Below are positions 24,803-34,215 of a stretch of 64,000 nucleotides of DNA, piece by piece (position 1 is the first letter of the stretch; each line of letters starts with the position of its first letter). The DNA is from a bacterium BMS3Bbin14 (GTDB lineage: Bacteria; Desulfobacterota; Desulfobulbia; Desulfobulbales; Desulfobulbaceae), in contig BDTX01000006.1 in assembly GCA_002897615.1 (NCBI GenBank), forward strand, positions 124,001-188,000, read 5' to 3'. The position numbers were made by a program, and so were the translations under genes. Below the pieces are notes generated by a model. That model was not told the DNA's origin and made no database searches. It worked only from the letters and a program-made list of their open reading frames with translations.

Positions 24803-26671
24803 GTGGTCGCATTTATTCGGAGTGTATACATCATCGTGCTGGTATCGATTCTGGGCGGAACCATGGTGTTATTCTGGAATACTGAGCACAAGCAGCCGGT
24901 CATCAGTTATAACGATTTTTTGACAAGTCTTGACAACAACGAAATCGCACAGGTGAACTTCAAGGGCGGCGATATAACGCTGACCGACACCTTCGGCCGG
25001 AAGTTTTCCACTTATTCTCCGGATGTCCCCCGTCTGCTCCCGAAACTCCTTGCCAAGAACGTGGTGATCCACGGTGAGTCCGATCGTCCTTCTCCGGTCT
25101 GGAATTTATTGACTGTGGTTATCCCGGTCTCTCTCATTATTCTGGCCTGGTTTTTCCTGGCCCGTAAACAGATCAAGAGTGAGGACGATTCCGATTTTGT
25201 CAAAGATAAGGCCATTCAATTCTCCCGCGGCGGCAAACAGATAACCTTTCGCGATGTGGCCGGTGTCCAGGAAGTCAAGGAAGAACTTATGGAGATTATT
25301 GATTTTCTCCAGAAACCAAAAAAATACAGCAAGCTGGGCGCCGTTATCCCGCACGGCGTTCTTTTTCAAGGGCCGCCGGGCACCGGGAAGACCTTGCTGG
25401 CCCGGGCCATTGCCGGTGAAGCCGGAGTGCCTTTTTTCAGCATCAGCGGTTCTGACTTCGTCGAGATGTTCGTCGGGGTCGGGGCCTCCAGGGTCCGGGA
25501 TTTGTTCCGGGAGGCGAAAAAGAATACGCCTTGCATTATTTTTATTGATGAGATCGACGCAGTAGGCGGCCAACGCACGGCCGGCGGGACGACAGGGGGA
25601 GGGGATGAGAGGGGGCAGACCCTGAATGCCCTGCTTGTTGAAATGGATGGTTTTGCCACGGATGAGACCATTATCATTCTCGCCGCCACCAACCGGCCCG
25701 ACATCCTTGATCCCGCATTGCTGCGGCCCGGGCGTTTTGATCGGCAGGTCAACGTCCTGCCGCCCGACGTGAAGGGGCGGTTGGCAATCCTCAAGGTTCA
25801 TACCAGGAAGGTTCCGCTGGCCAAGGATGTGGACCTGGAAAGTGTTGCCCGCGGCACTCCCGGTTTTACCGGGGCCGAACTGGCGAGCCTGGTCAACGAG
25901 GCGGCCATTCTTGCCGGCCGATCCGATAAAAAATTCATTGAAGATCAGGATTTTGATGTCGCCAAGGACAGGATACTGATGGGCATTGAACGTGTCGGGA
26001 TGGTGATCAGGGAAAAGGACCGCAAGACCATGGCCTATCACGAGGCCGGTCACGCTATCCTGGCAAAATTCCTGCCGTCAGCGGATCCCCTGCACAAAAT
26101 CTCCATTATCCCCAGGGGCAAGGCTTTGGGCAGTACCCAGCAACTGGCTATGGATGACCGGCATGCCTATTCCAAAGGATACCTGCTCAGCCGGATAACC
26201 ATTTTGATGGGTGGCCGTGTGGCCGAAGAAATTGCCCTTAATCAACAGACCACCGGTGCCGAGGATGACTTTCAGCAAGCGGTTCAGATCGCCACGAAAA
26301 TGGTGTGTAACTGGGGCATGGTCGACGAAATAGGGCCTATTTCCTATGCCATCGACGACGGCGGCTTTCTGAGTGAACACATGGTCCGGGGGCAATACAG
26401 CGAAGAGACTGCCCGTCGTATTGATCAGGAGGTGAAAAGGCTGGTCGAGGAGTGTTATTGTAAGGCCAGAGAAATTCTGCAAAGAGAAAGGGATTTTCTT
26501 GGTCGCCTGGCGGATACGCTGCTGGTCAACGAAACGCTGGACAGGGAAGAAGTGGACATCATCTATGCCTGCACCGCGCAGAAAAGGAGCGAACAGGTCG
26601 AGGATGAAGGTCAAGAGGATAAGGTGTTTGCCGACCTCAAGGCCTGGGATCAGAATCATGTCCTCTCCTGA
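24803..26671 (+). CDS. ftsH: ATP-dependent zinc metalloprotease FtsH
   Basis: 622 residues from a GTG at 24803, preceded by AAGGTGGG. Two membrane helices (about 5-22 and 96-117) flank a periplasmic domain. The AAA+ module has Walker A GPPGTGKT, Walker B IIFIDEID, the pore motif in [11 protein letters not shown] and the second region of homology [19 protein letters not shown]. The protease domain has the zinc site HEAGH. It degrades misassembled membrane proteins and some short-lived regulators. This is a full-length, apparently intact enzyme. The next gene encodes a multiheme membrane cytochrome 127 bp away; whether the two are linked is unclear. Confidence 0.95.
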   Translation: MVAFIRSVYIIVLVSILGGTMVLFWNTEHKQPVISYNDFLTSLDNNEIAQVNFKGGDITLTDTFGRKFSTYSPDVPRLLPKLLAKNVVIHGESDRPSPVWNLLTVVIPVSLIILAWFFLARKQIKSEDDSDFVKDKAIQFSRGGKQITFRDVAGVQEVKEELMEIIDFLQKPKKYSKLGAVIPHGVLFQGPPGTGKTLLARAIAGEAGVPFFSISGSDFVEMFVGVGASRVRDLFREAKKNTPCIIFIDEIDAVGGQRTAGGTTGGGDERGQTLNALLVEMDGFATDETIIILAATNRPDILDPALLRPGRFDRQVNVLPPDVKGRLAILKVHTRKVPLAKDVDLESVARGTPGFTGAELASLVNEAAILAGRSDKKFIEDQDFDVAKDRILMGIERVGMVIREKDRKTMAYHEAGHAILAKFLPSADPLHKISIIPRGKALGSTQQLAMDDRHAYSKGYLLSRITILMGGRVAEEIALNQQTTGAEDDFQQAVQIATKMVCNWGMVDEIGPISYAIDDGGFLSEHMVRGQYSEETARRIDQEVKRLVEECYCKAREILQRERDFLGRLADTLLVNETLDREEVDIIYACTAQKRSEQVEDEGQEDKVFADLKAWDQNHVLS

Positions 26672-26798
26672 TTCCCTGGTGGCCCAGGCGGGCATTATCC
26701 GTAGCCTGCCTCTGAACAGAAAAAGTTGGTTTTTACAGTATTGAAGATGAAATAACTGGCTGTTACGGCCAGCGAACCAAAGCTGCGGGAGTTTGACA

Positions 26799-28253
26799 GT
26801 GACACGATTTCACTCAAGAGTTCTGGAAAGTTTAATCAACGTCATTTCGCGTAACAAGGCCTCCTTGCTGGGGGGCATTATCGTGATAGTGCTTTTCCCT
26901 GTGCTATTTGTGTCCATTTTGTTTGATATGCAGGGAGTCGTCCAGAATCCCTATTTCGGTTTTCTCATTTACCTGGTCATGGGGCCGCTCTTCGTCCTCG
27001 GTTTGGTGCTGCTCCTGGTCGGCTCTTTTTTTGCCGGAAATGATGATATGGGGCTGCTCACGGTTGAATATTTCAAGGAACAGCTCAATCGACCCGGCCG
27101 TTTCAGTCGTATCCGGAAGTTGGTTTTCGTAACCGCTTTGCTCACCTTTATTACTCTATTTGTCGTCGGGGTTGTGACCTATACCGGTTTTAATTATACG
27201 GAATCTGTCAGTTTCTGCGGGAAGTTTTGCCACCAGGTAATGGAACCGGAATATGTGACCTATACCAATTCCCCCCATTCGCGGGTTCCCTGTGTTAAAT
27301 GTCATATCAGTTCAGATTCCCGGTGGTTCACAAAGTCAAAGTTTTCCGGGGTGAAACAACTTTTTGCGGTCATGTTTCATACCTATAGCCGGCCCATCAA
27401 AACCCCCATCACCGCTCTGCGGCCGGAACGGAGAACCTGTGAGGGGTGCCACCGGCCGGAAGAGTTTCCCGGCGATATCCTCAAGGTCGAGGATAAGTTT
27501 CTGCCGGACGAGAAGAACACCCATGTGCAGACGGTTATGCTCCTGAGAATCGGAACCGGAGACTACCGCGGCCGAAAGGCCCAGGGTATTCATTGGCATG
27601 TATCAAAAAACTATAAGGTTTTATACAAGAGTTCCCCAGACCATAAACGGATTTCCGAGGTTACGCTCATCGGCCCGGACAAGAAAAAAATCGTTTTCAG
27701 AAATACCGATTACGCCGGTCGTGTAGCTGAACCTGGACCATATAAGGAGCGGGTCATGGATTGTATGGATTGCCACAACCGGCCCACCCATGTTTTCCTC
27801 TCTCCCAACGAGGCCTTAGACCGGAAAATGGCCACCGGCATCATCCCCGATAACCTGCCCTATATTAAAAGGCAGGCCCTGGCCGCGATTACCAAAAAAT
27901 ATGCCTCTGCCGATACGGCCAGATTCGGTATAGCCAAAGATATACTGGGCTGGTACCGGAAGAATTATCCGGATATTGTCCGCACGAAAAGGGCTCTTCT
28001 TGATAAGGCGGTCAGGGGAGCGCAGCAGGCATATATGGAGAATGTTTTCCCGCAGATGAACATAGGCTGGGGAACCTACCAGAGTTTTATCGGCCATAAA
28101 AACGGCAGTGGTTGCTTTCGTTGCCACAGTGGAAAATTCAAAACAGCGACGGGTAAGACCATCCCCAACAACTGTGATCTCTGCCACCTTATTCTGGCCG
28201 AGAATAAACCGGCCATGGACATTTTCCGTATTTTAAAAAGCTCGATCCGCTGA
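26799..28253 (+). CDS. Six-heme NapC/NirT-like membrane cytochrome c, paralogue 2
   Basis: 484 residues from GTG 26799, chosen because GGGAG lies at proper distance; a TTG two codons earlier is possible. Layout equals the paralogue at 19809: three N-terminal hydrophobic segments, then heme sites CGKFCH (C-x3-CH), CVKCH, CEGCH, CMDCH, CFRCH and CDLCH. It likely serves as a membrane quinol:cytochrome electron conduit. It contains IHWHVSKNYKV, nearly the same as in the paralogue, so both have the same auxiliary region that small NrfH proteins lack. No terminal reductase is encoded nearby. Confidence 0.87.
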   Translation: MTRFHSRVLESLINVISRNKASLLGGIIVIVLFPVLFVSILFDMQGVVQNPYFGFLIYLVMGPLFVLGLVLLLVGSFFAGNDDMGLLTVEYFKEQLNRPGRFSRIRKLVFVTALLTFITLFVVGVVTYTGFNYTESVSFCGKFCHQVMEPEYVTYTNSPHSRVPCVKCHISSDSRWFTKSKFSGVKQLFAVMFHTYSRPIKTPITALRPERRTCEGCHRPEEFPGDILKVEDKFLPDEKNTHVQTVMLLRIGTGDYRGRKAQGIHWHVSKNYKVLYKSSPDHKRISEVTLIGPDKKKIVFRNTDYAGRVAEPGPYKERVMDCMDCHNRPTHVFLSPNEALDRKMATGIIPDNLPYIKRQALAAITKKYASADTARFGIAKDILGWYRKNYPDIVRTKRALLDKAVRGAQQAYMENVFPQMNIGWGTYQSFIGHKNGSGCFRCHSGKFKTATGKTIPNNCDLCHLILAENKPAMDIFRILKSSIR

Positions 28254-28294
28254 ACCGTGCCGGTAAGCGGTGCGAAAAAAAAATGAAATTTCCG

Positions 28295-28326
28295 TTGGGC
28301 AATAGTGAGGTAATATTATATAATAT
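28295..28326 (+). promoter_or_regulatory. Promoter with AT palindrome before usp
   Basis: A perfect TATAAT (28319-28324) lies within the 14-bp palindrome ATATTATATAATAT (28313-28326), with a weak TTGGGC 18 bp upstream. The usp start is 64 bp downstream. The palindrome could also be an operator. Confidence 0.45.
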
Positions 28327-28390
28327 CTTTAAGTTATAGTGGTTGCCGGATTTAACAACAGGGCGTCTTAATCTTAAGAGGAGGAATGAG

Positions 28391-28846
28391 ATGATCAAGA
28401 AGATTATGGTGGCTACGGATGGCTCCGAATTGGCTGAAAAGGCGGCGGCGTATGCAATAGATATGGCAAAACAGTTGCAGGGTGAACTCCTGGCGCTTTT
28501 TGTCATGGATGACAGTCGAGACCCGGTATTGTCATCAGGGCTGGAGATCCCTTTCCGGGACCTGCAAAAAGCCTTTAATGAAAAACTCAGTGAGATCGGG
28601 GAAGAGGCAATTGCCCGTGTTCGGGAAATGGGCAAGGAAAAGGGAGTAAAAGTAAGCGGGAAACTCATCGGTAGCAGCAGTGCCGTACAGGGGATCATCG
28701 AGGCGGCCAAGGAAGAAAAAGTGGATTTGATCGTGGTCGGCAGCCATGGGCGTACCCATTTTCTCGATGTCCCGGTGGGCAATGTCACCAGGAAGCTCGT
28801 TTCAGCCAGGAAACCCTGTCCAGTCATGGTCGTTCCCGTCTCATAG
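28391..28846 (+). CDS. Universal stress protein, UspA family
   Basis: 151 residues from ATG 28391, right behind GAGGAGGAATGAG; the in-frame upstream extension is untranslated leader. It begins MIKKIMVATDGSELAEKA and has the C-terminal nucleotide loop VVGSHGRTHFLDVPVGNVTRKLV, which fits the G-x2-G-x9-G-S/T ATP-binding form. It is a single-domain cytoplasmic protein of stress or starvation adaptation; the specific role is not predictable. A strong stem-loop lies 57 bp downstream. Confidence 0.9.
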   Translation: MIKKIMVATDGSELAEKAAAYAIDMAKQLQGELLALFVMDDSRDPVLSSGLEIPFRDLQKAFNEKLSEIGEEAIARVREMGKEKGVKVSGKLIGSSSAVQGIIEAAKEEKVDLIVVGSHGRTHFLDVPVGNVTRKLVSARKPCPVMVVPVS

Positions 28847-28902
28847 CCGGGCCGTCCCGGACGCAATAATTCCAGAATCTAACGTGGCAATGGTGAAATA
28901 CC

Positions 28903-28958
28903 GCGCTGTTTCGGCGCTTTTCCTGAACGAACAGGGCCGAAACAGCGCCGCAGGTTTT
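28903..28958 (+). terminator. Stem-loop, likely terminator between usp and the DUF202 gene
   Basis: Perfect 13-bp arms GCGCTGTTTCGGC (28903-28915) and GCCGAAACAGCGC (28936-28948). The loop itself contains CCTG..CAGG. A short T5 run follows at 28954. It is only 5 bp from the next start codon, so it may also modulate translation of the DUF202 gene. Confidence 0.6.
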
Positions 28959-28962
28959 TGAG

Positions 28963-29373
28963 ATGTATTTTCTCCGGCGGCATAAAAAGCTCGAAGAAAC
29001 TCAGAGCGAAAGCCATGTCGGTGACCGCAGGGTACATCTGGCCAATGAACGGACCTTCCTTGCCTGGATCCGCACCGCCATTGCTATAATGGCATTCGGC
29101 TTCATAGTTGAGAAGTTTTCTTTTTTTCTCAAGCTGGAGATGATAAGAAAAAACTATGAAAAAGCCGGCCTCGAGTCCGCTTATCTCCTGGGCTTTGTTT
29201 TAATCGGCTTTGGCTGTCTGATTGGTCTGCTGGCTATCGTTCATTATATCATTAACGAAAAGGATATTGAAAACAACAGGTTCAAGCCGTCCGTTCTCCT
29301 GGACCTGCTCTTTGGCGTCATCCTGATCGCCTTGATTCTGGCCGTGGTTGTCTTTTTCTGGAGATGGATGTAG
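28963..29373 (+). CDS. DUF202 (YidH-like) membrane protein
   Basis: 136 residues. The conserved opening LANERTFLAWIRTAIAIMAFGF is the DUF202 signature. Three membrane helices (about 33-53, 73-95, 111-132) alternate with short loops. Function unknown; in fungi a related domain is part of VTC polyphosphate complexes. The ribosome site is weak (CAGG, 10 bp before ATG) and a large hairpin ends just before it. A truncated family A element starts 5 bp after the stop. Confidence 0.85.
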   Translation: MYFLRRHKKLEETQSESHVGDRRVHLANERTFLAWIRTAIAIMAFGFIVEKFSFFLKLEMIRKNYEKAGLESAYLLGFVLIGFGCLIGLLAIVHYIINEKDIENNRFKPSVLLDLLFGVILIALILAVVVFFWRWM

Positions 29374-29378
29374 CGGTT

Positions 29379-29520
29379 AGCGGGGCGCCCGATAACGGCG
29401 CAGCTGCTGCGTTGACAACCAGTTGATATTACACAGGATAATCAACATCGTTGCCGCCTCGAAGGTCTCGCAGGCTCGCTATCTGCATCTGCACTGTTCT
29501 CGAACGCTCACGGATTCAGG
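29379..29520 (-). mobile_element. MITE family A, copy 8 (half element, long variant)
   Basis: Starts inside the GC-rich hairpin (CGGGGCGCCCGATAACGG) and runs to an intact end CTCACGGATTCAGG at 29520; the other terminus is missing. It carries the extra 24 bases (GGTCTCGCAGGCTCGC) of the long subtype. The end supplies the stop codon of the radical SAM gene. Confidence 0.82.
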
Positions 29521-30580
29521 GATCAATCTTTCTGGCGGCCGGCTCGCTGTTGGGATAGGAGCAGGGCAGGCCGCGATAATTAAGGAACTCAAGGGTATTG
29601 CCGATCGATTTCAGGTAGTCGGGCGTGAGAGGTATCTTCCCTTTGCCTCCCGGTGCGTCAAGGGCATAGGTCGGAACGGCCATGCCCGAGACGTGGCCGA
29701 TCAGGTTGCGCATGATTTCCAGGCCTGTTTCAATGGTGGTGCGAAAATGGCCGGTCCCCCGGGTCAGATCGGTCTGAAAAAGATAGTAGGGTTTGACCCG
29801 GATCTGCAGGAGTTTGCACATCAGGTCCCGGATGACTTCGATCCGGTCATTGACCCCTCGCAACAAAACGGTCTGGCAGCCGAGGGGGATACCGGCGTCG
29901 GCCAGACGCGCGCAGGCCAGTTGTGACTCGGCGGTAATTTCAGCCGGATGGTTAAAGTGAGTGTTGATATAAAGCGGATGATATTTTTTGAGCATGCGCG
30001 CAAGCCTGGAGGTGACGCGCATGGGCAGGGTGCATGGTACCCGGGTGCCGATACGGATCACCTCAACACTCTTGATGTCGCGAACAGCCTTGAGAATTTT
30101 CTCCAGCCGTTCATCGCTCAACAGCAGCGGGTCCCCGCCGGATAAGAGTACTTCGCGGACTTGAGGCGTTTTTCGTAAATAGTCAAGACCTGCCTGGACC
30201 GTCGAGTCGTTAATGACCATCTCCGGTCGGCCCACCTTGCGTTTGCGCGTGCAGAATCGACAGTACATGGCGCACTGGCCGCTCACCAGGAACAGGACCC
30301 GGTCGGGATATTTGTGGACCAGGTTGGGGACCGGGCTCAGGTTTTCTTCGTCAAGCGGGTCCACCATCCCCCCTGTGTCCTCGATTTCCCGGATGTCCGG
30401 TATCGCCTGGCGCCAGAGGGGAGCTCCCGCTTTGCGAATCAGTCCCATGTAATATGGATTGATCCGCATGGGATAAACGCTGCTGACTTCAGTGATTTCG
30501 CGTGAGTTGAGGGCGGGAAAATCAGCCAGTTGATCGGCGCTGATAATGCTTTCTTTTAACAGTTTTCGCCAGGTTGTCAT
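29516..30580 (-). CDS. KamA/EpmB-family radical SAM aminomutase-like protein
   Basis: 354 residues. The radical SAM motif is CAMYCRFCTRKR (C-x3-C-x2-C), followed by LLSGGDPLLL, the GGDP motif binding SAM, and PLYINTHFNHPAEIT, as in lysine 2,3-aminomutases. PLP would be bound by the C-terminal lysine in GGKGKIPL. Substrate could be free lysine or a protein lysine (EF-P modification by EpmB); no epmA or efp is adjacent, so I leave this open. The last residues (IDP) and the stop codon come from the terminus of a family A element, so the original C-terminus may have been lost. Confidence 0.88.
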   Translation of the reverse strand: MTTWRKLLKESIISADQLADFPALNSREITEVSSVYPMRINPYYMGLIRKAGAPLWRQAIPDIREIEDTGGMVDPLDEENLSPVPNLVHKYPDRVLFLVSGQCAMYCRFCTRKRKVGRPEMVINDSTVQAGLDYLRKTPQVREVLLSGGDPLLLSDERLEKILKAVRDIKSVEVIRIGTRVPCTLPMRVTSRLARMLKKYHPLYINTHFNHPAEITAESQLACARLADAGIPLGCQTVLLRGVNDRIEVIRDLMCKLLQIRVKPYYLFQTDLTRGTGHFRTTIETGLEIMRNLIGHVSGMAVPTYALDAPGGKGKIPLTPDYLKSIGNTLEFLNYRGLPCSYPNSEPAARKIDP

Positions 30581-30610
30581 TGCCTGTTTTATGGCTGTTG
30601 TTTGCTCGTC

Positions 30611-30752
30611 CCTGAATAATTACCAACATCCGTTCGGGAACGATGCCGATGCAGATAGCGAGCTTGCTAGACCTTCGAGTCGGCAACGATGTTGAATGCA
30701 ATAAATTCCAGATATCGCATGGAATATCACCTCAAGCCGTCACGGACCCGGG
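30611..30752 (+). mobile_element. MITE family A, copy 9 (internal deletion, decayed ends)
   Basis: Recognisable left part (CGTTCGGGAACGATG, GCAGATAGCGAGC) of the long subtype is joined directly to the right part (ATGCAATAAATTCCAG, CTCAAGCCGTCACGGA). About 120 internal bases are missing. The termini have degenerated and no target duplication is visible. Confidence 0.72.
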
Positions 30753-30768
30753 GACATTACACAACTTC

Positions 30769-31470
30769 TTATACCTGGTCAACCGGTGATACGTCAACAG
30801 GGGAGGGCAATCGTCCACTCCGCCGGCCGGGCGCTTGGCCGGCAGCCCGGCTTTGTTCCATACCGCATAAGTCCGGCTGCAAAGCGTGTTCCGGCTTGAA
30901 CGGCTGGAAAACATGGCGCGTATTTTCCGGCAGCATGGCCGGTATCAGGTAGCGCTCCTCTTGCCGGTGCAGCCCCGCCACCCAGGTGGTGCGGAACAGG
31001 GCCGGGATATTGGCACGGGAAATTACCGTGATGGACTTGATAATGGCCGCGATGTCCACCGGAACACCCGCCAGGATATGATAGCGCTCCAGAGTTGCCT
31101 TGATATCCATGGCGATAAAGTCCAGCAGATTATCCGCCAGCAGCCGTTTCAGGACCCCGGGCCTGGAACCGTTGGTATCCAGCTTGACGAGAAAGCCCAG
31201 CTCCCGTACGGCCCGGCAGAAATCCGCCAGGTCCGGCTGCAGGGTCGGTTCCCCGCCGGTGATGACGACCCCTTCCAGCATGCCCGTCCGTTCCCGCAGG
31301 AAAGAAAAAATTTTCTTTGCAGATATCTCCTGTCCCGGATTCCTTGATGATAGCAGGGAGCCATTATGGCAAAAGGGACAGCGGAAATTACATCCCTGGG
31401 TAAAGACCACGGCTGCCATTTTACCCGGGTAGTCGCAGAGTGAAAATCGTTGCAGTCCGGCCAAGCGCAT
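30769..31470 (-). CDS. nrdG: Anaerobic ribonucleotide reductase activating enzyme (NrdG-type)
   Basis: 233 residues. The radical SAM site is CNFRCPFCHN (C-x3-C-x2-C) near residue 27, with GGEPTLQ as the SAM-binding motif. The opening LQRFSLCDYPGKMAAVVFTQGC is that of the longer NrdG/PflA-like activase family. It uses SAM and an iron-sulfur cluster to abstract hydrogen from the glycyl residue of NrdD, whose gene ends 2 bp before this start. The C-terminal 40 residues are rich in Arg and Pro and look less conserved. Confidence 0.9.
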   Translation of the reverse strand: MRLAGLQRFSLCDYPGKMAAVVFTQGCNFRCPFCHNGSLLSSRNPGQEISAKKIFSFLRERTGMLEGVVITGGEPTLQPDLADFCRAVRELGFLVKLDTNGSRPGVLKRLLADNLLDFIAMDIKATLERYHILAGVPVDIAAIIKSITVISRANIPALFRTTWVAGLHRQEERYLIPAMLPENTRHVFQPFKPEHALQPDLCGMEQSRAAGQAPGRRSGRLPSPVDVSPVDQV

Positions 31471-31472
31471 CG

Positions 31473-33665
31473 TTATTCCCTCCGTTCCCCTCCTGTCACC
31501 TGGTAACGGCTGCGCAAGCTGAACTCTTCACGTTTACCGCTGTTCCACTGGTCAACCGGGCGCAGGTAGCCCACCACCCGGGAGTAGATCTCGGTGCGGA
31601 CGCCGCAGTCCGGACACTGCTGCTGCTCGCCGCGCAGGTAGCCGTGCTCCGGACAGATGGAAAACGAAGGCGTGATGGTGAAATAGGGCAGGCTGTATGA
31701 ATTGCAGACCTTTCTGACAAACGACTTGACCGCGTCGGGGTCGGCAACCGACTCGCCAAGAAAGACGTGCTGAACCGTGCCGCCGGTGTACCGTGACTGC
31801 AGGGGGTCCTGCAGGTCAAGAATCTTGAAAATATCGTCGCTGAAATTGACCGGCAGCTGGGTGGAATTGGAATAAATGGGTACCTGGCCATCCCGGCGGG
31901 TCCGGAGTGCGCATCGCAGCTCCGGAAACCGTTTGGCATCCAGCCTGGCCAGCCGGAAGCCGGTGCCTTCGGCCGGTGTTGCCTCCAGGTTGTAATGGTT
32001 GCCGCTTTCTTCCTGGAACTGCTGCAGCCGCGTGCGCATGTGATCCAGCACCCGGATGGCGAACTGCTGTCCCTCAGGGTCACCGATGGTCTGCCCCATG
32101 AGATTCAGGCAGGCCTCGTTCATGCCGATGAGCCCGATGGTGGAGAAATGATTATCCCAGTATTTTTCGAATCGCTCCCGTACATGGCGCAGATAGTAAC
32201 GGGTGTAGGGATACAGCCCTTTTTCCGTGAACTGTTCGAGCACCTTGCGTTTTGTTTCCAGGCTGGTACGGGCAATTTCCATGAGCCGGTCAAGCCGAAA
32301 AAAGAAATCCGCTTCGTCCGCTGCCTGGAAACCGATGGCCCCCATATTAATGGTCACCACGCCGATGGAACCTGTCAGGGGGTTGGCGCCGAACAGGCCG
32401 CCGCCGCGTTTTTCCAGGTGGCGGGTATCAATACGCAGGCGGCAGCACATGGACCGGGCATCATCAGGGGAGAGATCGGAGTTGATAAAGTTGGCAAAAT
32501 AGGGAATTCCGTACCGGGCCGTGACCCGCCAGAGCGGTTCCAGGTCAGGGTCGTCCCAGTTGAAATCCTTGGTGATGTTATAGGTGGGGATCGGAAAGGT
32601 GAACACCCGGCCCCTGGCATCACCCTCGGCCATCACCTCGAGAAAGGCGCGGTTAAACAGGTTCATCTCGGCCTGGTAGTCGCCGTAGACGGTATCCTGC
32701 CGCCGGCCGCCGATCACCACCGGCTGGCCGGCCAGGTTCTTGGGCACCTGTAGATCCAGGGTCAGGTTGGTAAAAGGGGTCTGAAAACCGACCCTGGTCG
32801 GCACGTTGAGGTTGAAGATAAATTCCTGCAGCGCCTGCTTGACTTTATCGAACCCCAGGTTGTCATGCCGGATATAGGGGGCCAGCAGGGTATCAAAGGA
32901 GGAAAAGGCCTGGGCCCCGGCCGCCTCGCCCTGCAGGGTATAGAAGAAATTGACGATCTGGCCAAGGGCGGTGCGCAGATGCCGGGCCGGGGCGGACTCG
33001 GCCTTGCCCGGCGCCCCCCGGAAACCCTGCGACAGCAGATCCTGAAGATCCCAGCCCACACAGTAAACCGAAAGCTGCCCCAGGTCATGGACATGCAGAT
33101 CACCCTGCTGATGGGCCTGCCGCACCTCGGGAGTATATATCTTGTTCAGCCAGTACACCTTGCTGACTTCGCTGGCAATATAGTTGTTGAGGCCCTGCAG
33201 GGAATAGGCCATGTTGGAGTTTTCCTCAACCTGCCAGTCCAGCCGCTCCAGGTAGCTCTCGATGAGCTTTACGTCCGCCTTGTTGACCATCTCGCGGATG
33301 CGGGCATGCTGGTCCCGGTACAGGATATAGGCCTTGGCGGTTTTCTTGTATGGCGAGGCCAGCAGCACTTCCTCTACCAGGTCCTGGATTGTCTCCACCT
33401 CAAGCGTGGTATCCGGCAGCATGGTTCGGGCCAGGGCCAGGACCCGGATGGTGAGCCGCCGGGCCTCGGGGTCGCCGAATTCGCCGGTGGCCCGGCCGGC
33501 CTTGAGGATGGCCATGGTGATCTTGTCCACTGCAAAGAGGACAACCCGGCCGTCACGTTTACGGATTTTTTGCTGAAGATCCCAGGCGACAGGCGTTTTG
33601 TTTTCATGTTTCGTGGTGCCGGCAGGCAAGTCTGCCGCGGGTACGACCTGAATAGATGCGGACAT
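31473..33665 (-). CDS. nrdD: Anaerobic ribonucleoside-triphosphate reductase (class III)
   Basis: 730 residues from ATG 33663-33665, behind GGAGAAAG. An N-terminal ATP-cone (KIRKRDGRVVLFAVDKI) provides allosteric control. The barrel core contains the expected active-site cysteines (SMCCRLRID region), followed by a C-terminal zinc site (CPEHG..CPDCG) and the glycyl-radical loop RVVGYLRP with Gly near residue 699. It reduces ribonucleotides under anoxia, using formate or another reductant, after activation by NrdG encoded next to it. The leader carries a cobalamin riboswitch, so expression should fall when adenosylcobalamin is plentiful. Confidence 0.94.
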   Translation of the reverse strand: MSASIQVVPAADLPAGTTKHENKTPVAWDLQQKIRKRDGRVVLFAVDKITMAILKAGRATGEFGDPEARRLTIRVLALARTMLPDTTLEVETIQDLVEEVLLASPYKKTAKAYILYRDQHARIREMVNKADVKLIESYLERLDWQVEENSNMAYSLQGLNNYIASEVSKVYWLNKIYTPEVRQAHQQGDLHVHDLGQLSVYCVGWDLQDLLSQGFRGAPGKAESAPARHLRTALGQIVNFFYTLQGEAAGAQAFSSFDTLLAPYIRHDNLGFDKVKQALQEFIFNLNVPTRVGFQTPFTNLTLDLQVPKNLAGQPVVIGGRRQDTVYGDYQAEMNLFNRAFLEVMAEGDARGRVFTFPIPTYNITKDFNWDDPDLEPLWRVTARYGIPYFANFINSDLSPDDARSMCCRLRIDTRHLEKRGGGLFGANPLTGSIGVVTINMGAIGFQAADEADFFFRLDRLMEIARTSLETKRKVLEQFTEKGLYPYTRYYLRHVRERFEKYWDNHFSTIGLIGMNEACLNLMGQTIGDPEGQQFAIRVLDHMRTRLQQFQEESGNHYNLEATPAEGTGFRLARLDAKRFPELRCALRTRRDGQVPIYSNSTQLPVNFSDDIFKILDLQDPLQSRYTGGTVQHVFLGESVADPDAVKSFVRKVCNSYSLPYFTITPSFSICPEHGYLRGEQQQCPDCGVRTEIYSRVVGYLRPVDQWNSGKREEFSLRSRYQVTGGERRE

Positions 33666-33705
33666 ATCTTTCTCCTTTCCTCGAAGGGTCAAGTATGGAT
33701 GATTT

Positions 33706-33895
33706 TGTTGCCGGCAGGTCTTCGGACTTGTGGCCAAATGGATATATGAAAATATCCGTGCGTGCCTACTGACCGTCGCTTCCCGTCCGCCAGAGATGGA
33801 CAGTGCTTTTCCCGTTGTCGGGAGACGGTGGTCGTTGCCACTTACCGCTGCGGGACAGTTCCGGATTTACACCGGATTCCCTGTCGTGTGTCTTG
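33706..33895 (-). promoter_or_regulatory. Cobalamin (B12) riboswitch upstream of nrdD
   Basis: On the minus strand the leader shows the conserved core GGGAATCCGGTGTAAATCCG, then CTGTCCCGCAGCGGTAAG (the B12-box-like part), GGACGGGAAGCGACGGTCAG, and the 3' box AAGTCCGAAGACCTGCCGG. Order and spacing match the AdoCbl class. The 3' box ends about 40 nt before the nrdD start, so translational or early transcriptional control is likely. Confidence 0.9.
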
Positions 33896-33940
33896 GCGAC
33901 ACAGTTCACGCTTCCCGTGAAGCGTACCGGCAATCATAAT

Positions 33941-34159
33941 CCTGAATCCGTGACGGCTTGAGATGATACTCCATGCAATACATGGAATTTATTGCATCAT
34001 TTTCCAGCAAGCTCATTTTGTTGCCTTCACCGCGCCGCCCTGCGGGGCGCCCGATAACGGCACAGCTGCTACGTTGGTAACTCGTTGATATCACACCAGG
34101 ATAATCAACCTCGTTGCCGCCTTGCATCTGTACCGTTCTCGAACGCTCACGGATCCAGG
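33941..34159 (-). mobile_element. MITE family A, copy 10 (full length)
   Basis: 219 bp from CCTGAATCCGTGACGG to CTCACGGATCCAGG. Flanks ATAAT (33936-33940) and ATAAG (34160-34164) match in four of five bases. It lies immediately upstream of the riboswitch, where the nrdD promoter should be. Confidence 0.87.
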
Positions 34160-34215
34160 ATAAGGACTGATACCACTATATATTGTGCCTTGCTCCTGGT
34201 CAAGCACTAAATATG

